Shown one piece after another: positions 9,766-18,370 of a DNA stretch of 64,000 nucleotides. The first letter of the stretch is position 1; each line of letters begins with the position of its first letter. The stretch comes from Mycolicibacterium madagascariense (GTDB taxonomy: Bacteria > Actinomycetota > Actinomycetes > Mycobacteriales > Mycobacteriaceae), in NCBI RefSeq assembly GCF_010729665.1, contig NZ_AP022610.1, positions 1,240,001-1,304,000 of the forward strand, read 5' to 3'. The notes under the pieces are model-generated. The model worked only from the letters and a program-made list of their open reading frames with translations, was not told the origin of the DNA and did no database searches. A program made the translations under genes and the position numbers.

Positions 9766-10041
9766 TCAGCGCGGCGGCGTCGGGTAGGCGCTGGTGTAGG
9801 GCAGCAATGCCATGTCGCGGGCATTCTTGACCGCGGTGGCGACTCGGCGTTGCTGCTGAACGGTGAGTCCGGTGACGCGGCGGGACCGGATCTTGCCGCG
9901 GTCGGAGACGAACGTGCGCAGCAGTGCGACGTCCTTCCAGTCGACGTGTTCGATGCCCTCGGCGGTCAGCGGGTTGGCCTTGGTGCGGGTGGGCTCGGTG
10001 GCCGAGGGGCGGCGGGCGGTGGACTTCTTGCGGTGGGCCAT
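9766..10041 (-). CDS. rpsR2: Zinc-independent 30S ribosomal protein S18 (alternate paralogue)
   Basis: 91 residues from the ATG at 10041 ([13 protein letters not shown]). The body ([50 protein letters not shown]) is typical bS18. The zinc-binding cysteines of the housekeeping copy are absent. It is the last gene of the four-gene operon L28-L33-S14-S18, the same order as M. tuberculosis Rv2058c-Rv2055c. Zur represses such operons when zinc is sufficient, so that cysteine-free proteins replace the zinc-containing ones in the ribosome during zinc starvation. Confidence 0.92.
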   Translation of the reverse strand: MAHRKKSTARRPSATEPTRTKANPLTAEGIEHVDWKDVALLRTFVSDRGKIRSRRVTGLTVQQQRRVATAVKNARDMALLPYTSAYPTPPR

Positions 10042-10046
10042 CGCGG

Positions 10047-10352
10047 TCACCAGCTGCTCTTGCGGATGCCGGGAAGGGCTCCGTCGTGGGCCATTTCGCG
10101 CAACCGGATGCGGGAGAGTCCGAACTTGCGCAGGTGTCCCCGGGGGCGGCCGTCGACGGCGTCGCGGTTGCGGATGCGTACCGGGCTGGCGTCGCGCGGC
10201 AGCCGCTGCAGTGCGCTCTGGGCGGCGCGGCGCTGGTCCGGACTGCTGGAGGGGGCCGCGATGATCGTCTTGAGCGCGGCCCGGCGTTCGGCGTAGCGTG
10301 CGACGACGGCCTTGCGGTGTTCGTTGCGAACGATCTTGGACTTCTTGGCCAT
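10047..10352 (-). CDS. rpsN2: Zinc-independent 30S ribosomal protein S14
   Basis: 101 residues, the length of the M. tuberculosis RpsN2. The C-terminal core [34 protein letters not shown] is uS14. It contains no cysteine, so this is the long zinc-free form rather than the short CxxC zinc form. The stop of rpmG touches its ATG (TGA then ATG), indicating translational coupling. It is followed after 5 bp by rpsR2. Confidence 0.93.
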   Translation of the reverse strand: MAKKSKIVRNEHRKAVVARYAERRAALKTIIAAPSSSPDQRRAAQSALQRLPRDASPVRIRNRDAVDGRPRGHLRKFGLSRIRLREMAHDGALPGIRKSSW

Positions 10353-10520
10353 TCAGCGCTCCTCGCGGAAGTCGACGTGGCGGCGCGCGATGGGGTCGTA
10401 CTTGCGCAGCACCAGTCGGTCGGGGTCGTTGCGGCGGTTCTTGCGGGTGACGTAGGTGTATCCGGTGCCCGCCGTGGAGCGCAGCTTGACGATGGGGCGG
10501 ATGTCGGTCGCGCGGGCCAT
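10353..10520 (-). CDS. rpmG: Zinc-independent 50S ribosomal protein L33
   Basis: 55 residues, starting [20 protein letters not shown] and containing [20 protein letters not shown]. This is bL33 without the CxxC pairs of the zinc form. Its ATG overlaps the rpmB2 stop by one base (TGATG), and its own stop is immediately followed by the rpsN2 start. It belongs to the Zur-controlled operon with L28, S14 and S18. Confidence 0.93.
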   Translation of the reverse strand: MARATDIRPIVKLRSTAGTGYTYVTRKNRRNDPDRLVLRKYDPIARRHVDFREER

Positions 10521-10756
10521 CAGAGCTTGTGCCCCTGGGCGCGCAGCCGGGCGACGACGGCTTCGATGCCGTCGCGGTCGATGACCTTGATGCCCTTTGC
10601 GCTGACCCGCAACCGAATTCGTCGACCCTCCGAGGGCAGGTAGTAGGTCTTGTGCTGGATGTTGGGGTTCCAGCGGCGGCGGGTGCGCCGATGCGAATGC
10701 GACACCGAGTTGCCGAAGCTCGGCTGTCGCCCGGTGACCTCACAGTGCGCCGACAT
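10520..10756 (-). CDS. rpmB2: Zinc-independent 50S ribosomal protein L28
   Basis: 78 residues, as in M. tuberculosis RpmB2. It starts [34 protein letters not shown], the bL28 signature, and ends in RLRAQGHKL. Only one cysteine remains, so the zinc knuckle of the C+ paralogue is gone. It is the first gene of the operon; the Zur-type box at 10776-10796 lies 20-40 bp upstream, and a good AAGGAGG site sits just before the ATG. Confidence 0.93.
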   Translation of the reverse strand: MSAHCEVTGRQPSFGNSVSHSHRRTRRRWNPNIQHKTYYLPSEGRRIRLRVSAKGIKVIDRDGIEAVVARLRAQGHKL

Positions 10757-10775
10757 GACGTGACCTCCTTGGTCT

Positions 10776-10796
10776 TAATGACAATTGTTTTCGACA
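10776..10796 (-). promoter_or_regulatory. Zur-type operator of the rpmB2-rpmG-rpsN2-rpsR2 operon
   Basis: An AT-rich imperfect palindrome (+ strand AATGACAATTGTTTTCGA) between the divergent rpmB2 and rpmE genes. It matches the pattern of mycobacterial Zur boxes and lies close to the rpmB2 start. A second box at 10831-10851 faces rpmE, so each direction has its own site. Confidence 0.78.
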
Positions 10797-10830
10797 AGCG
10801 TCGGCGGAGACGGTACCGTAGCCGTCGAGC

Positions 10831-10851
10831 TATTGAAAATCGTTTCCAAGA
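10831..10851 (+). promoter_or_regulatory. Zur-type operator upstream of rpmE
   Basis: Contains TTGAAAATCGTTTCCA (10833-10848), a near-palindrome in a GC-rich background, 55-75 bp before the rpmE start. It matches 12 of 16 bases with a block upstream of smtB-zur (19174-19189). Zinc-dependent repression by Zur is expected. Confidence 0.78.
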
Positions 10852-10905
10852 ACGAAGGGGCGGCGCCGTCGCCGACGGTCCCGCCCGTCAGCAAGGAGAA
10901 GCCCG

Positions 10906-11166
10906 ATGAAACCCGGCATCCACCCCGACTACCACCCCGTGGTCTTCCAAGACGCCACCACCGGCACCGCGTTCCTCACCCGTTCCACGGCGACCAGCAC
11001 CCGCACCATCGACTGGGAGACGCCCCAGGGCACCATCACCTGCCCGCTGATCGTGGTGGAGGTGAGCTCGGATTCGCATCCGTTCTGGACCGGCACCCGA
11101 CGTCTGCTCGACACCGCGGGACAGGTCGAAAAGTTCCGGCGCCGTTACGGCGGGCAGGGCCGATGA
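10906..11166 (+). CDS. rpmE2: Zinc-independent 50S ribosomal protein L31 (type B)
   Basis: 86 residues: [20 protein letters not shown] at the start, [12 protein letters not shown] in the middle and [13 protein letters not shown] at the end, which is the type B bL31 pattern without the CxxC zinc motif. An AAGGAGAAG site lies before the ATG. It is divergent from the L28 operon and has its own Zur box. It overlaps the following small ORF by 4 bp, so at least three genes appear co-transcribed under Zur control. Confidence 0.93.
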   Translation: MKPGIHPDYHPVVFQDATTGTAFLTRSTATSTRTIDWETPQGTITCPLIVVEVSSDSHPFWTGTRRLLDTAGQVEKFRRRYGGQGR

Positions 11167-11309
11167 CGTCGGTGACCGACGGCAGGCCGGCAATGTCGTC
11201 CCGACCGCGGACTCGCCGAAAGGGCAACGGCCACATGTACATTGCCGCACCACGCCATCGGGCGCAGGCTTTCGCCCACCGCTGGGGCGCCCTGGTGGCG
11301 GCAGCATGA
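11163..11309 (+). CDS. Small basic ORF in the rpmE2 operon
   Basis: 48 residues beginning [20 protein letters not shown] and ending [10 protein letters not shown]. It starts at an ATG overlapping the rpmE2 stop (ATGA) and its stop overlaps the next ATG in the same way, so it is tightly coupled on both sides. It is rich in Arg and His, with no cysteine. I do not recognise the family. A small ribosome-associated or zinc-stress protein is possible from context only; a non-functional spacer ORF cannot be excluded. Confidence 0.5.
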   Translation: MTSVTDGRPAMSSRPRTRRKGNGHMYIAAPRHRAQAFAHRWGALVAAA

Positions 11310-11692
11310 CCAGCACCGAGCCCGCCACGCGCCGCCCCTTCACCGTCGCCGTCTGCACGCCCTGTTCCCGTGAACTCACCATCGACGTCGTGTCCGCCCT
11401 GCGCGCCACGATCCGTCGCTGCCCGCACGGCGTGCTGGCCACCACCGCCTGCCTGCGCGGCCCGCTGAGCTGCCGTGCCCGTCCCCACGACGGCGGCGTC
11501 ATGATCGTCCTGCAGCCGTGCACCACCGAGCGCGCCCCGCATGGACCGACGGCGTGGATCGGCCCCATCTGCGACGACGCCGACATCGAGGCCGTCCGCG
11601 GCTGGATCGAGAGCGGCCACTGGGACCTCGATGCCCTGCCGACGCGGCTGAACGCCCGCGCGCGGATCCGCCTCGCCCCGCACCTGAACTAG
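11306..11692 (+). CDS. Cysteine-rich thioredoxin/ferredoxin-like protein in Zur operon
   Basis: 128 residues with seven cysteines (17, 20, 39, 49, 56, 72, 89), starting with VCTPC and including RRCPHGVLATTACLRGPLSC, VLQPC and GPICDD. The spacing and the beta-strand/helix pattern recall the thioredoxin-like (2Fe-2S) ferredoxin fold, but I cannot prove cluster binding. It is third in the operon behind rpmE2 and ORF48, with 4-bp overlaps, and so is expected to rise during zinc starvation. A Cys-rich protein induced when zinc is scarce is notable: zinc scavenging, Fe-S redox or a role beside the alternative ribosome are open options. Confidence 0.7.
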   Translation: MTSTEPATRRPFTVAVCTPCSRELTIDVVSALRATIRRCPHGVLATTACLRGPLSCRARPHDGGVMIVLQPCTTERAPHGPTAWIGPICDDADIEAVRGWIESGHWDLDALPTRLNARARIRLAPHLN

Positions 11693-11705
11693 AGACGCCG
11701 GGGCG

Positions 11706-13274
11706 CTACCAGACCCGGAAGTGCGCGGTGGTGGTGATGGCGTCGGCGGTGCTGAACTCCACCACCAGGTGCAGCGTCCACGACCCCGGCAGCGGCACCA
11801 CCGCATGGGAGCTGCTCCACTGATCGGCGACGGACGGTTCGAATCTCACGGCGAGCGAAGCGATTCCGGCGTCCTGTGATGACAGCGTGCCGCTCACCGA
11901 GACGACCCGAATCGGATGGCCGTGCGCGTCGAGGGCCGTCACCGAGATCGTCGTGGGGCCACGGCGGGTGGTGTCGAGGTGGACCGCGGCCGTCCGGTCG
12001 TCCAGCGGCGCGCTGAGCGACACCGGTGGGCCATAGGTGGCGCGGGCCGGGGGCAGCGTCACCAGGGCGGTGGTCACCGCGACGACGGCCATGCCGAGGA
12101 CCAGCTCGGCGATGACCGTGCGGCGCAACGTGTTCGGGCCGGACCGTCGCCGCGCGAGGTAGGCGAGTGCGACCATGGTGGCCACGATCGCGACCTTCAC
12201 CGACAGCGTGATTCCGTAGCTGGTCGACCACAGCGCCGCCACCGGCCGCACCTGACGCCACGCCTGGTACGTGCCGCTGAGGATCAGCACCGAGACGCAC
12301 CCCACGGCGATCAGCGACCAGCGGCGCAGATCGTCGGCTCCTCGCGTGGGGAGCACGGCCACGCACAGCGCGACCAGGCCGCCCAGCCACACCGTCATCG
12401 CCAGGACGTGCACGGTGGTCACCGCGACCGCCAACCACGGCTGCGCGCCCACGCTGGCGTGACCGTCGAGCGCGACGGTCAGGGCCGTCCCCGCCGCGCA
12501 CACCGCTAGCACGGTCGTGGCGCCTCGGCGACGCGACCGCAGTGCGATCCCGATCGCCATCGCGAGGGCCGCGCGCACGACGAGGAGCACCCCGGTCCTG
12601 CTGGAGAGCGTGTTCGCGAGCGCGTCACGAGTGAAGACGGCCGCCCAGCCCAGGTCCAGGGATGGTGGTCCCTGCAGCAGGAATTGGGCCACGGTCGCCA
12701 CGACGATCGCGGCCCACCCGGCGACGAGCAGTGCCGTGGTCCGCTTCAGCGCGAGCGTCCACGGCCACAGCATCCGACACCCGAGTGCCATCCCGGTGGC
12801 GAGGACGAGTCCGACGTAGAGCACGCCGCGGGCGACGTCGGAGGTCAGGGTCAGCGCCGCGGAATGGTCGGCGGGAGGCGGCAATTGAGCACCGGCGTCC
12901 TGACCGATGCCATAGCTGATCGAGCCCGCGACGACGTGTCCGTCCGCCGAGACGACGCGCCACGTCGCAGCGTAGCTCCCGCGGGGCAGATGGGGGCGCA
13001 GCGGAATCACGATGGTCGTCCCGTCGTCGGACAGGTGCGCCGGACCCGCCGTGGCGGGTTCGCCCGTCATCGAGATGACCTGGGCCGCATCGGGAATGAG
13101 CCGTACCGACTCGTCGAAGGTCAGCGTGACGACCGTGGGTGGCGTCTCGACGCGCGCCCCGTCGATCGGTGAGCTGGCCACCAGCACGGCGTGCGCGTGC
13201 GCCGGCGCTGCCGTCAGGCCGAGGATGGCGAACGCCACCGCCACGGCTGCCGGCAGCGCCGTCCACCACCTCAA
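11706..13274 (-). CDS. CopC-CopD fusion copper protein (YcnJ-like)
   Basis: 522 residues from a TTG at 13274 that overlaps the ycnI stop (TTGA); this start gives a clean signal peptide ending APAHA, leaving a mature N-terminus HAVLVASSP. The first His of a mature CopC domain is a classic copper ligand, and a second His lies in VVSADGHVVAG. After the CopC domain (to about residue 130) come about eight membrane helices of a CopD domain and a C-terminal extracellular beta domain resembling YtkA. It forms an operon with the upstream DUF1775 protein. Copper import or periplasmic copper handling is expected. Confidence 0.87.
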   Translation of the reverse strand: MRWWTALPAAVAVAFAILGLTAAPAHAHAVLVASSPIDGARVETPPTVVTLTFDESVRLIPDAAQVISMTGEPATAGPAHLSDDGTTIVIPLRPHLPRGSYAATWRVVSADGHVVAGSISYGIGQDAGAQLPPPADHSAALTLTSDVARGVLYVGLVLATGMALGCRMLWPWTLALKRTTALLVAGWAAIVVATVAQFLLQGPPSLDLGWAAVFTRDALANTLSSRTGVLLVVRAALAMAIGIALRSRRRGATTVLAVCAAGTALTVALDGHASVGAQPWLAVAVTTVHVLAMTVWLGGLVALCVAVLPTRGADDLRRWSLIAVGCVSVLILSGTYQAWRQVRPVAALWSTSYGITLSVKVAIVATMVALAYLARRRSGPNTLRRTVIAELVLGMAVVAVTTALVTLPPARATYGPPVSLSAPLDDRTAAVHLDTTRRGPTTISVTALDAHGHPIRVVSVSGTLSSQDAGIASLAVRFEPSVADQWSSSHAVVPLPGSWTLHLVVEFSTADAITTTAHFRVW

Positions 13275-13963
13275 CTCTTGCGGCGGAGCAACGCGAGATT
13301 GGCCAGGCCGAGCAGCACCGCGACGACCGCGACGACGAGGGCGACGATCCCCGGCCACGTCGGCGCGCTCGCTGCCGCGGGGGCCGCCGGGGCCGCGCTC
13401 GCGGGCGCGGTGGCGGTGTCGGAATCCGAGGTCAGGGTGAGCATAGGCGCGGGATGGTCCGGCTCGGGCTGCCCCTGGGCGGCCTTCTCGTTCCAATTCA
13501 CCACCGACCCGTCGCTGTAGAACTGCTGGGCGGGAAAGGACACCGACGCCGCCTTCGGCAGCGGGCCCAGCGACAGGTTGAACTCGTCGAACTGGTTGGG
13601 GGGAATCGCCGCCTGCGGGGTGGTGGCCTTCCAGTCCACGACCGACACGTAGTCGGTCACGGTGTTGCCGTCGTCGTCCTTCTGCGGTGTGGCCAGCTTC
13701 TTCTTCGTGACCGTCGCCGTCCAGCCGGGCATGGGCTGCACCGACGCCGACAGGATCGGCGTGTCGTCGGGCAGGGTGACGCGCAGTTCCGTGGTGGATG
13801 CGGTGTCCGACTCCGAGGGCACCCGGAACGTCGCCACGCCGTAACCTCCCTGGGTGGCGTCGGTCCCGGACACTTCGACGTGGGCCAGCGCGGGCGCGGC
13901 GAACCCGATGGCCGCTGCGGCGGCCAGCACGGCCACGGTGGTACAGCGCACGACGTGCTTCAT
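13271..13963 (-). CDS. ycnI: YcnI/DUF1775 copper-binding protein
   Basis: 230 residues from the ATG at 13963 (MKHVVRC), chosen because AGAGGA lies 6 bp upstream; the in-frame ATG at 13969 sits directly on that site. The signal peptide ends in APALA, so the mature protein begins HVEVSG, the conserved N-terminal His of YcnI copper sites. The DUF1775 domain is followed by an Ala/Pro linker and a C-terminal anchor helix (GIVALVVAVVAVLLGLANLALL) with RRKS at the cytoplasmic end. Coupled to CopC-CopD. Confidence 0.88.
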   Translation of the reverse strand: MKHVVRCTTVAVLAAAAAIGFAAPALAHVEVSGTDATQGGYGVATFRVPSESDTASTTELRVTLPDDTPILSASVQPMPGWTATVTKKKLATPQKDDDGNTVTDYVSVVDWKATTPQAAIPPNQFDEFNLSLGPLPKAASVSFPAQQFYSDGSVVNWNEKAAQGQPEPDHPAPMLTLTSDSDTATAPASAAPAAPAAASAPTWPGIVALVVAVVAVLLGLANLALLRRKS

Positions 13964-14149
13964 GGTCATTCCTCTTGTCTCCTCGGTGATTTCGCTGGGT
14001 TCAGCTGACGAGCGCGGCGAACGACACCCCCGTCCCGGTGACACACCGCAGCGCCACGGCCGAATCCATACTGAAGAAGTCGCGATCGGCGATCGAATGG
14101 TTCCCTGTCAATGTGCTGACCGCAGGGCGATGGGGCCGAACCCCGGGGT

Positions 14150-14290
14150 ATGGTCCAGTCGTTCAGCGTGAGCGGTGCGGAAACCGGTGCAATACCGGTG
14201 CGGTCGCGCCACTGTGACCCGCGGTCGACCCCGAGTCGGTCGGCGGGGAGCCAGACCCCGCCGCTCGCGGACCCACGATGGGGCGCGTAC
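14150..14290 (+). ncRNA. Cobalamin riboswitch
   Basis: Upstream of the Ni/Co permease the + strand carries, in order, GCGGAAACCGGTGCAATACCGG, then GGTCGCGCCACTGTGACCCGC (B12-box core GCCACTG) and later GGAGCCAGACCCCGCC. These are the conserved parts of the AdoCbl riboswitch. The 3' part runs into the ribosome-binding region of the gene at 14315, so control of translation initiation is likely. When cobalamin is plentiful the cobalt importer should be shut off. Confidence 0.92.
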
Positions 14291-14314
14291 ACCCCGGAAG
14301 GACGGGCCCCGTCC

Positions 14315-15430
14315 ATGCCCGACTCACTCTCGACACCCCCGGCCGGTTCGGCGCTGCGCCGCCTCGCCGATTCGTGGAATCGACGCGACTGGCTCGAAGT
14401 CGGCGCCCTCGCGGCCGTCATCGCGGCCCTGCACGTCGTCGGTTTCGGCGCGCTGTGCCTATTCGTCGCACCGCACCACTATCAGGTCGGCACGCAGGTG
14501 TTCGGCATCGGATTGGGCGTCACCGCATATACGTTCGGCTTGCGCCACGCGTTCGACGCCGATCACATCGCCGCCATCGACAATACGACCCGCAAGCTGA
14601 TGGCCGACGGCCGCAAGCCGAAGTCGGTCGGATTCTGGTTCGCCATGGGGCATTCGACGATGGTGCTCGTGATGGCGGTCCTGGTGGTCGTCGGTACCCG
14701 TGCCGTCAGTTCTCTGCTCGACGACGACTCGCCCACCAAGCACGCCCTCGGCCTGGCCGGTACCGTCGCCTCCGGCGGATTCCTCTGGCTGATCGGCATC
14801 ATCAATCTGGTTGCGCTGATTGCGATTTGGCGAGTCTTCACGGGCCTGCGCCAGGGTCGGTTCAGTGAAGGCGAACTCGAAGCGGCGCTCGACGGTCGCG
14901 GCTTCCTCGCCCGCATCCTGCGCCCTGTGATGAAGCGCATCAAGCGACCCTCGCAGATGTATCCGGTGGGCGTGCTGTTCGGCCTGGGCTTCGACACCGC
15001 CACCGAGGTCGCGCTCCTGGCGCTGGCCGGTACCGGCGCGGCCGCCGGGTTGCCCTGGTACGCCGTGCTGGTGCTCCCGGTGCTGTTCGCCGCGGGCATG
15101 AGCCTGATGGACACCGCCGACGGACTCTTCATGACCGTCGCCTACGACTGGGCGTTCGCCAACCCGGTCCGCAAGATCTACTACAACCTGTCGATCACCG
15201 GACTGTCGGTCGCCGTCGCGCTCCTGATCGGGACGATCGAACTGGTGTCGGTGCTGCACGACGACTTCGACCTGGAGGACCCGGTCACCAACTGGGTCAG
15301 CGCGATCGATCTGAACAACGCCGGCTTCGCGATCGTGGGCCTGTTCGTCCTGACCTGGCTGTGCGCCGTGGTGTATTGGAAGGTGGCCGGTGTCGAGAAG
15401 CGGTGGCAGGGCCAATCATCGGTCGATTGA
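14315..15430 (+). CDS. nicT: Nickel/cobalt permease, NicT/HoxN family
   Basis: 371 residues from the ATG at 14315. The family signature RHAFDADHIAAIDN (HxxxxDH) is in the second membrane segment, and GLGFDTATEVALLALA plus LFAAGMSLMDTADG, the other conserved NiCoT motifs, follow. About eight membrane helices are expected. Members import Ni(II) or Co(II) with high affinity; since the gene is headed by a cobalamin riboswitch, cobalt for B12 synthesis is the likely substrate. This fits the B12-dependent dehydratase encoded at 43.5-48.5 kb. Confidence 0.92.
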   Translation: MPDSLSTPPAGSALRRLADSWNRRDWLEVGALAAVIAALHVVGFGALCLFVAPHHYQVGTQVFGIGLGVTAYTFGLRHAFDADHIAAIDNTTRKLMADGRKPKSVGFWFAMGHSTMVLVMAVLVVVGTRAVSSLLDDDSPTKHALGLAGTVASGGFLWLIGIINLVALIAIWRVFTGLRQGRFSEGELEAALDGRGFLARILRPVMKRIKRPSQMYPVGVLFGLGFDTATEVALLALAGTGAAAGLPWYAVLVLPVLFAAGMSLMDTADGLFMTVAYDWAFANPVRKIYYNLSITGLSVAVALLIGTIELVSVLHDDFDLEDPVTNWVSAIDLNNAGFAIVGLFVLTWLCAVVYWKVAGVEKRWQGQSSVD

Positions 15431-15465
15431 CCGTCGCCCGGGGTGGGCATGTGCAGGGGATGCGC

Positions 15466-16578
15466 ATGCGGCCGTCCCTCTTCTGCTCCCTGGTGATCGC
15501 CCTGGCCGTCGCCGGGTGTGGCGGCTCCAGCACGACGTCCTCGTCATCCACGTCGCCCTCGTCGGCCACGCCGTCGCCGTCGGGTAGTTCCGCGGCGGCC
15601 GCGTCGACCTCGCCGGGCTTCACCCCGACGCACGCACCGGCCGCCGAGCCGGGTCGCGCCACCCCGCCGGCGGTGCCGCCGGTGGGCCGGGTGGTCCCGA
15701 TCGGCAACGCCCCGGAGGGCATCGTCATCGGCACCTCGGGTGTGGGTGCCGTCGCGGTGCGTGGTCCCGATGGCGTCGAACTGTTCGACGCCACCACCGG
15801 GGCGGTACGGCAGACGGTCCCGACGTCCGGGGCAGCGCGCCACCTCGAGCTCGCCGGGCCCGACGGGCCGGTCCTGGTTCCGCTGGAGCAGAGCAACGAG
15901 CTCTCGGAGGTGTCCCTCGCCGACGGGAAGGTGCTCTGGACCGCCCAGGGCGTCGGACGTCAACCCCATGACGCCGTGCGCACCGCGAGCGGCACCGTGG
16001 TGGTGACCAACGAGCTGGGTGGCGGTGTGGTGTTCGTGAAGGACGGTGCGGTGGTCGGCACGCTGCCCGCCGGGCCCTTCCAGCCGGGAGGCGTTGCGGC
16101 CGTGGGCAATTACGCCGCGGTGGCGGACGTGCAGGGCAACGGGGTCTGGGTGTACGACGGCACGACGCGCCAGCAGGTCGCCCAGGCTCCGGTCGGCAAG
16201 AAGCTGACGCACGCCGTGGGCATCTCCGACACGCTGGCGGCGTTCGCCGACACCGACGGCGGCGCGGTCCTGATCGAAAGCGTCGCTCCCCAGATCACCC
16301 AGGTGTCGAGGATCGACGCGCCGGGCAACCCCTACGGTTTGGCGTACGACGCCGCGCGCCACCGCCTGTTCGTCACGCTGACGGCGTCCAACGTGCTCCG
16401 CGTCGTCGACCTGACCGACCCGACGAAACCGCGCATCATGGGCGACCTGCCGACGGTGCAGCAGTCGAATTCCGTTGCGGTGGACCCGCGTTCGGGCGGT
16501 GTCGTGGTGACCGGCAGCGACCCGGACGGCAGCAGCAGCCTGCAGATCATCACACCCGATCTGCTGCCCGCCGGCTGA
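15466..16578 (+). CDS. Beta-propeller lipoprotein
   Basis: 370 residues from the ATG at 15466 (MRPSLFCSLVIALAVAGCGG); GCAGGGG lies about 6 bp upstream. Lipobox AVAGC, then a long Ser/Thr/Pro/Ala-rich linker (to about residue 75) and a repeated beta-sheet domain with YVTN/PQQ-like units (ELFDATTGAVRQTVPT, VSLADGKVLWTAQGVG, VWVYDGTTRQQVAQAP, RVVDLTDPTKPRI). It is probably a surface-anchored propeller. The role is unknown; it converges with ami1, suggesting at most a cell-wall neighbourhood. Confidence 0.78.
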   Translation: MRPSLFCSLVIALAVAGCGGSSTTSSSSTSPSSATPSPSGSSAAAASTSPGFTPTHAPAAEPGRATPPAVPPVGRVVPIGNAPEGIVIGTSGVGAVAVRGPDGVELFDATTGAVRQTVPTSGAARHLELAGPDGPVLVPLEQSNELSEVSLADGKVLWTAQGVGRQPHDAVRTASGTVVVTNELGGGVVFVKDGAVVGTLPAGPFQPGGVAAVGNYAAVADVQGNGVWVYDGTTRQQVAQAPVGKKLTHAVGISDTLAAFADTDGGAVLIESVAPQITQVSRIDAPGNPYGLAYDAARHRLFVTLTASNVLRVVDLTDPTKPRIMGDLPTVQQSNSVAVDPRSGGVVVTGSDPDGSSSLQIITPDLLPAG

Positions 16579-16592
16579 GCCGTGCCGATCCG

Positions 16593-17381
16593 TCAGGTGG
16601 CGGACAGGTATGCGGCGATCCCGCGGGTGACCGCGGAGGCGTAGCTCGCCCTCCCGGTGGCCGACGTCAGGATCGCGGCGTCCTCGGCGTTCTTCATGTT
16701 GCCCATCTCGATGAGGATCGACGGGTACTCCGCGAGGTTGAGACCGGCGAGGTCGGAACGGCCGTAGAGCCCGTCGGTGCCGCGGTAGTTGGAGGGCGAC
16801 AGGCCGGCGGCGACGAGCTGATCGCGCATCACCGACGCGAAGCGCGGCGCGGGACCGGACTGCGCGCCGTTCAGCGGCGGATCGGAGTAGTTGACGTGAA
16901 ACCCCCGACCGCTGGCCGGCCCGCCGTCGGCGTGGATGCTGACGATCGCGTCGGGCCGCAGCGCATTGGCCATCGCGGCACGCTGATCCACGCACGGCCC
17001 CAACGCGTCGTCGTCCCCGCGGGACATCGCCGTCCGCACGCCCAGCTGGGTGAGTTCGGCGCGGATGCGCAGCACGGTGTCCCAGTTGAAGGTGTGCTCG
17101 GGATACCCGCCGTCGGTCGTCGTGCCGCTGGTCTGGCACTCCTTGGTGCCGCCCCGACCGGTGGGCACCTGGCGGTTGATCGAGGCGTCGTTGGCGCCGT
17201 TGTGGCCCGGGTCCAGGAACACGATCCGGCCCGCGAGACTCGACGCGGCATGCGCCTTCGGTGCGGACAGCAGAGGAAAGCTGCTCAACGACAACAACAC
17301 TGGGGCGCCGGCCGCGTACTTGAGCACCTCGCGTCGGCTGGCGCGCTGACCGCGGCAACCGCGGGCTGATTCGTCCTGCAT
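16593..17381 (-). CDS. ami1: N-acetylmuramoyl-L-alanine amidase Ami1 (Rv3717-like)
   Basis: 262 residues. The N-terminus has a twin-arginine type signal (SRREVLKYAAGAPVLLSL). The Amidase_3 domain shows the zinc ligands His in FLDPGHNG, Glu in YPEHTFNWD and His in SIHADGG, and the catalytic Glu in LIEMGNMKN. It cleaves the bond between muramic acid and the stem peptide of peptidoglycan and, in mycobacteria, helps separate daughter cells. The enzyme needs zinc, which may explain its place in a zinc-gene district (inference). Confidence 0.9.
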   Translation of the reverse strand: MQDESARGCRGQRASRREVLKYAAGAPVLLSLSSFPLLSAPKAHAASSLAGRIVFLDPGHNGANDASINRQVPTGRGGTKECQTSGTTTDGGYPEHTFNWDTVLRIRAELTQLGVRTAMSRGDDDALGPCVDQRAAMANALRPDAIVSIHADGGPASGRGFHVNYSDPPLNGAQSGPAPRFASVMRDQLVAAGLSPSNYRGTDGLYGRSDLAGLNLAEYPSILIEMGNMKNAEDAAILTSATGRASYASAVTRGIAAYLSAT

Positions 17382-17484
17382 GGGCCGGACGATAGCGAGC
17401 CAACCTGGCGTTTCGCCGTGGACACCGCGCCCGTCGGCAATCGAATTGCATTCGCCCCCATACTGATACCGATACGTGACGGTG

Positions 17485-18360
17485 TCAGGTGGCGAGCCAG
17501 CGTCGCAGCCCCGCCATCAGCTCGGGCTCGTCGGCGCCCAGCACCTCGGTCAGCGCGGACCCCACGTCGGGATGCCCGGCCCCGCCGGCGCGCCAGTACA
17601 GCGCCCGCAGCGTCGCCGGACCGCGCGTCTCGGCGATGAACCGGGCGAACCACCAGGCCCGGTCGTAGGCCAGCGTCAGCGCATCGCCCGACGTCGCGAA
17701 GTCGGCCTCGGTGGGCAGCACGGCCAGGGACGCGGCCGACGCGGCTCCGGGTCTCGGCGTCGCGGGCCTACCGACGTAGTCGGCGACGCCCTCGGTCAGC
17801 CACCGCGGGGCGTCCAGCGCCGTGTCGGCCCGGGACGCGAAGTGGAACAGCTCGTGACGCACCACGATGCGCAGCGCGTAGTCGGACATGGCGGCCGCGC
17901 CGGGGGAGAAGACGACGCGCTGCCCCGCGGCCGAGCGGTGGACCGGGTCGACCCGGTCGGCGACGGCGGCCGCGGCGACGTCCACCCATCCGGCGGGCCC
18001 TCGGGTGAGCTGCCGGAACTCGATCTCGGATCCGGCGGCCACGATGATGACGTCGCGCTGCCAGTCCGCACCCCAGAACGCCACCACGGCGTCGACGGCC
18101 GCGCCGATCTCTGCGGCGATGCGCCGCAGCAACCCCTCGGTGGACGTGCCGCCCAGGCCCAGCAGGTGGACGGTGCGTCCGTCGCCGACGACCAGAGACG
18201 AGGGTGCCGCGTCGGGGACCGGAGCCGACACCGCCGCGAGCCCGGGCCGGGTGGTGGCCGAGGCCCGATGCAGCAGGGCCGCGGCGACCGAGGCTTCGGC
18301 GACCAGCGCCAACTGCAGCAGCAGTCGGCGCCGATCGGGCCGTGGGGCGCGGCCGCTCAT
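17485..18360 (-). CDS. Secreted or membrane-anchored HExxH metallopeptidase (peptidase MA-like)
   Basis: 291 residues. Basic N-terminus RPDRRRLLLQLALVAEASVAAALL gives a signal anchor. The active site is HELFHFAS, with the third ligand Glu in WLTEGVADYVG 20-odd residues later, the gluzincin layout of the MA-like peptidases. The start at 18360 is 10 bp from the stop of zur, so it may be the third gene of the smtB-zur operon. The substrate is unknown. A zinc enzyme directly behind zur is suggestive but not proof of regulation by zinc. Confidence 0.78.
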   Translation of the reverse strand: MSGRAPRPDRRRLLLQLALVAEASVAAALLHRASATTRPGLAAVSAPVPDAAPSSLVVGDGRTVHLLGLGGTSTEGLLRRIAAEIGAAVDAVVAFWGADWQRDVIIVAAGSEIEFRQLTRGPAGWVDVAAAAVADRVDPVHRSAAGQRVVFSPGAAAMSDYALRIVVRHELFHFASRADTALDAPRWLTEGVADYVGRPATPRPGAASAASLAVLPTEADFATSGDALTLAYDRAWWFARFIAETRGPATLRALYWRAGGAGHPDVGSALTEVLGADEPELMAGLRRWLAT

Positions 18361-18370
18361 GGTCGCCGGA

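Noticed and set aside
9766..10797. 343-codon frame spanning the ribosomal genes
   Set aside because: Only its last 91 codons are S18; the rest is out-of-frame reading of L28, L33 and S14.
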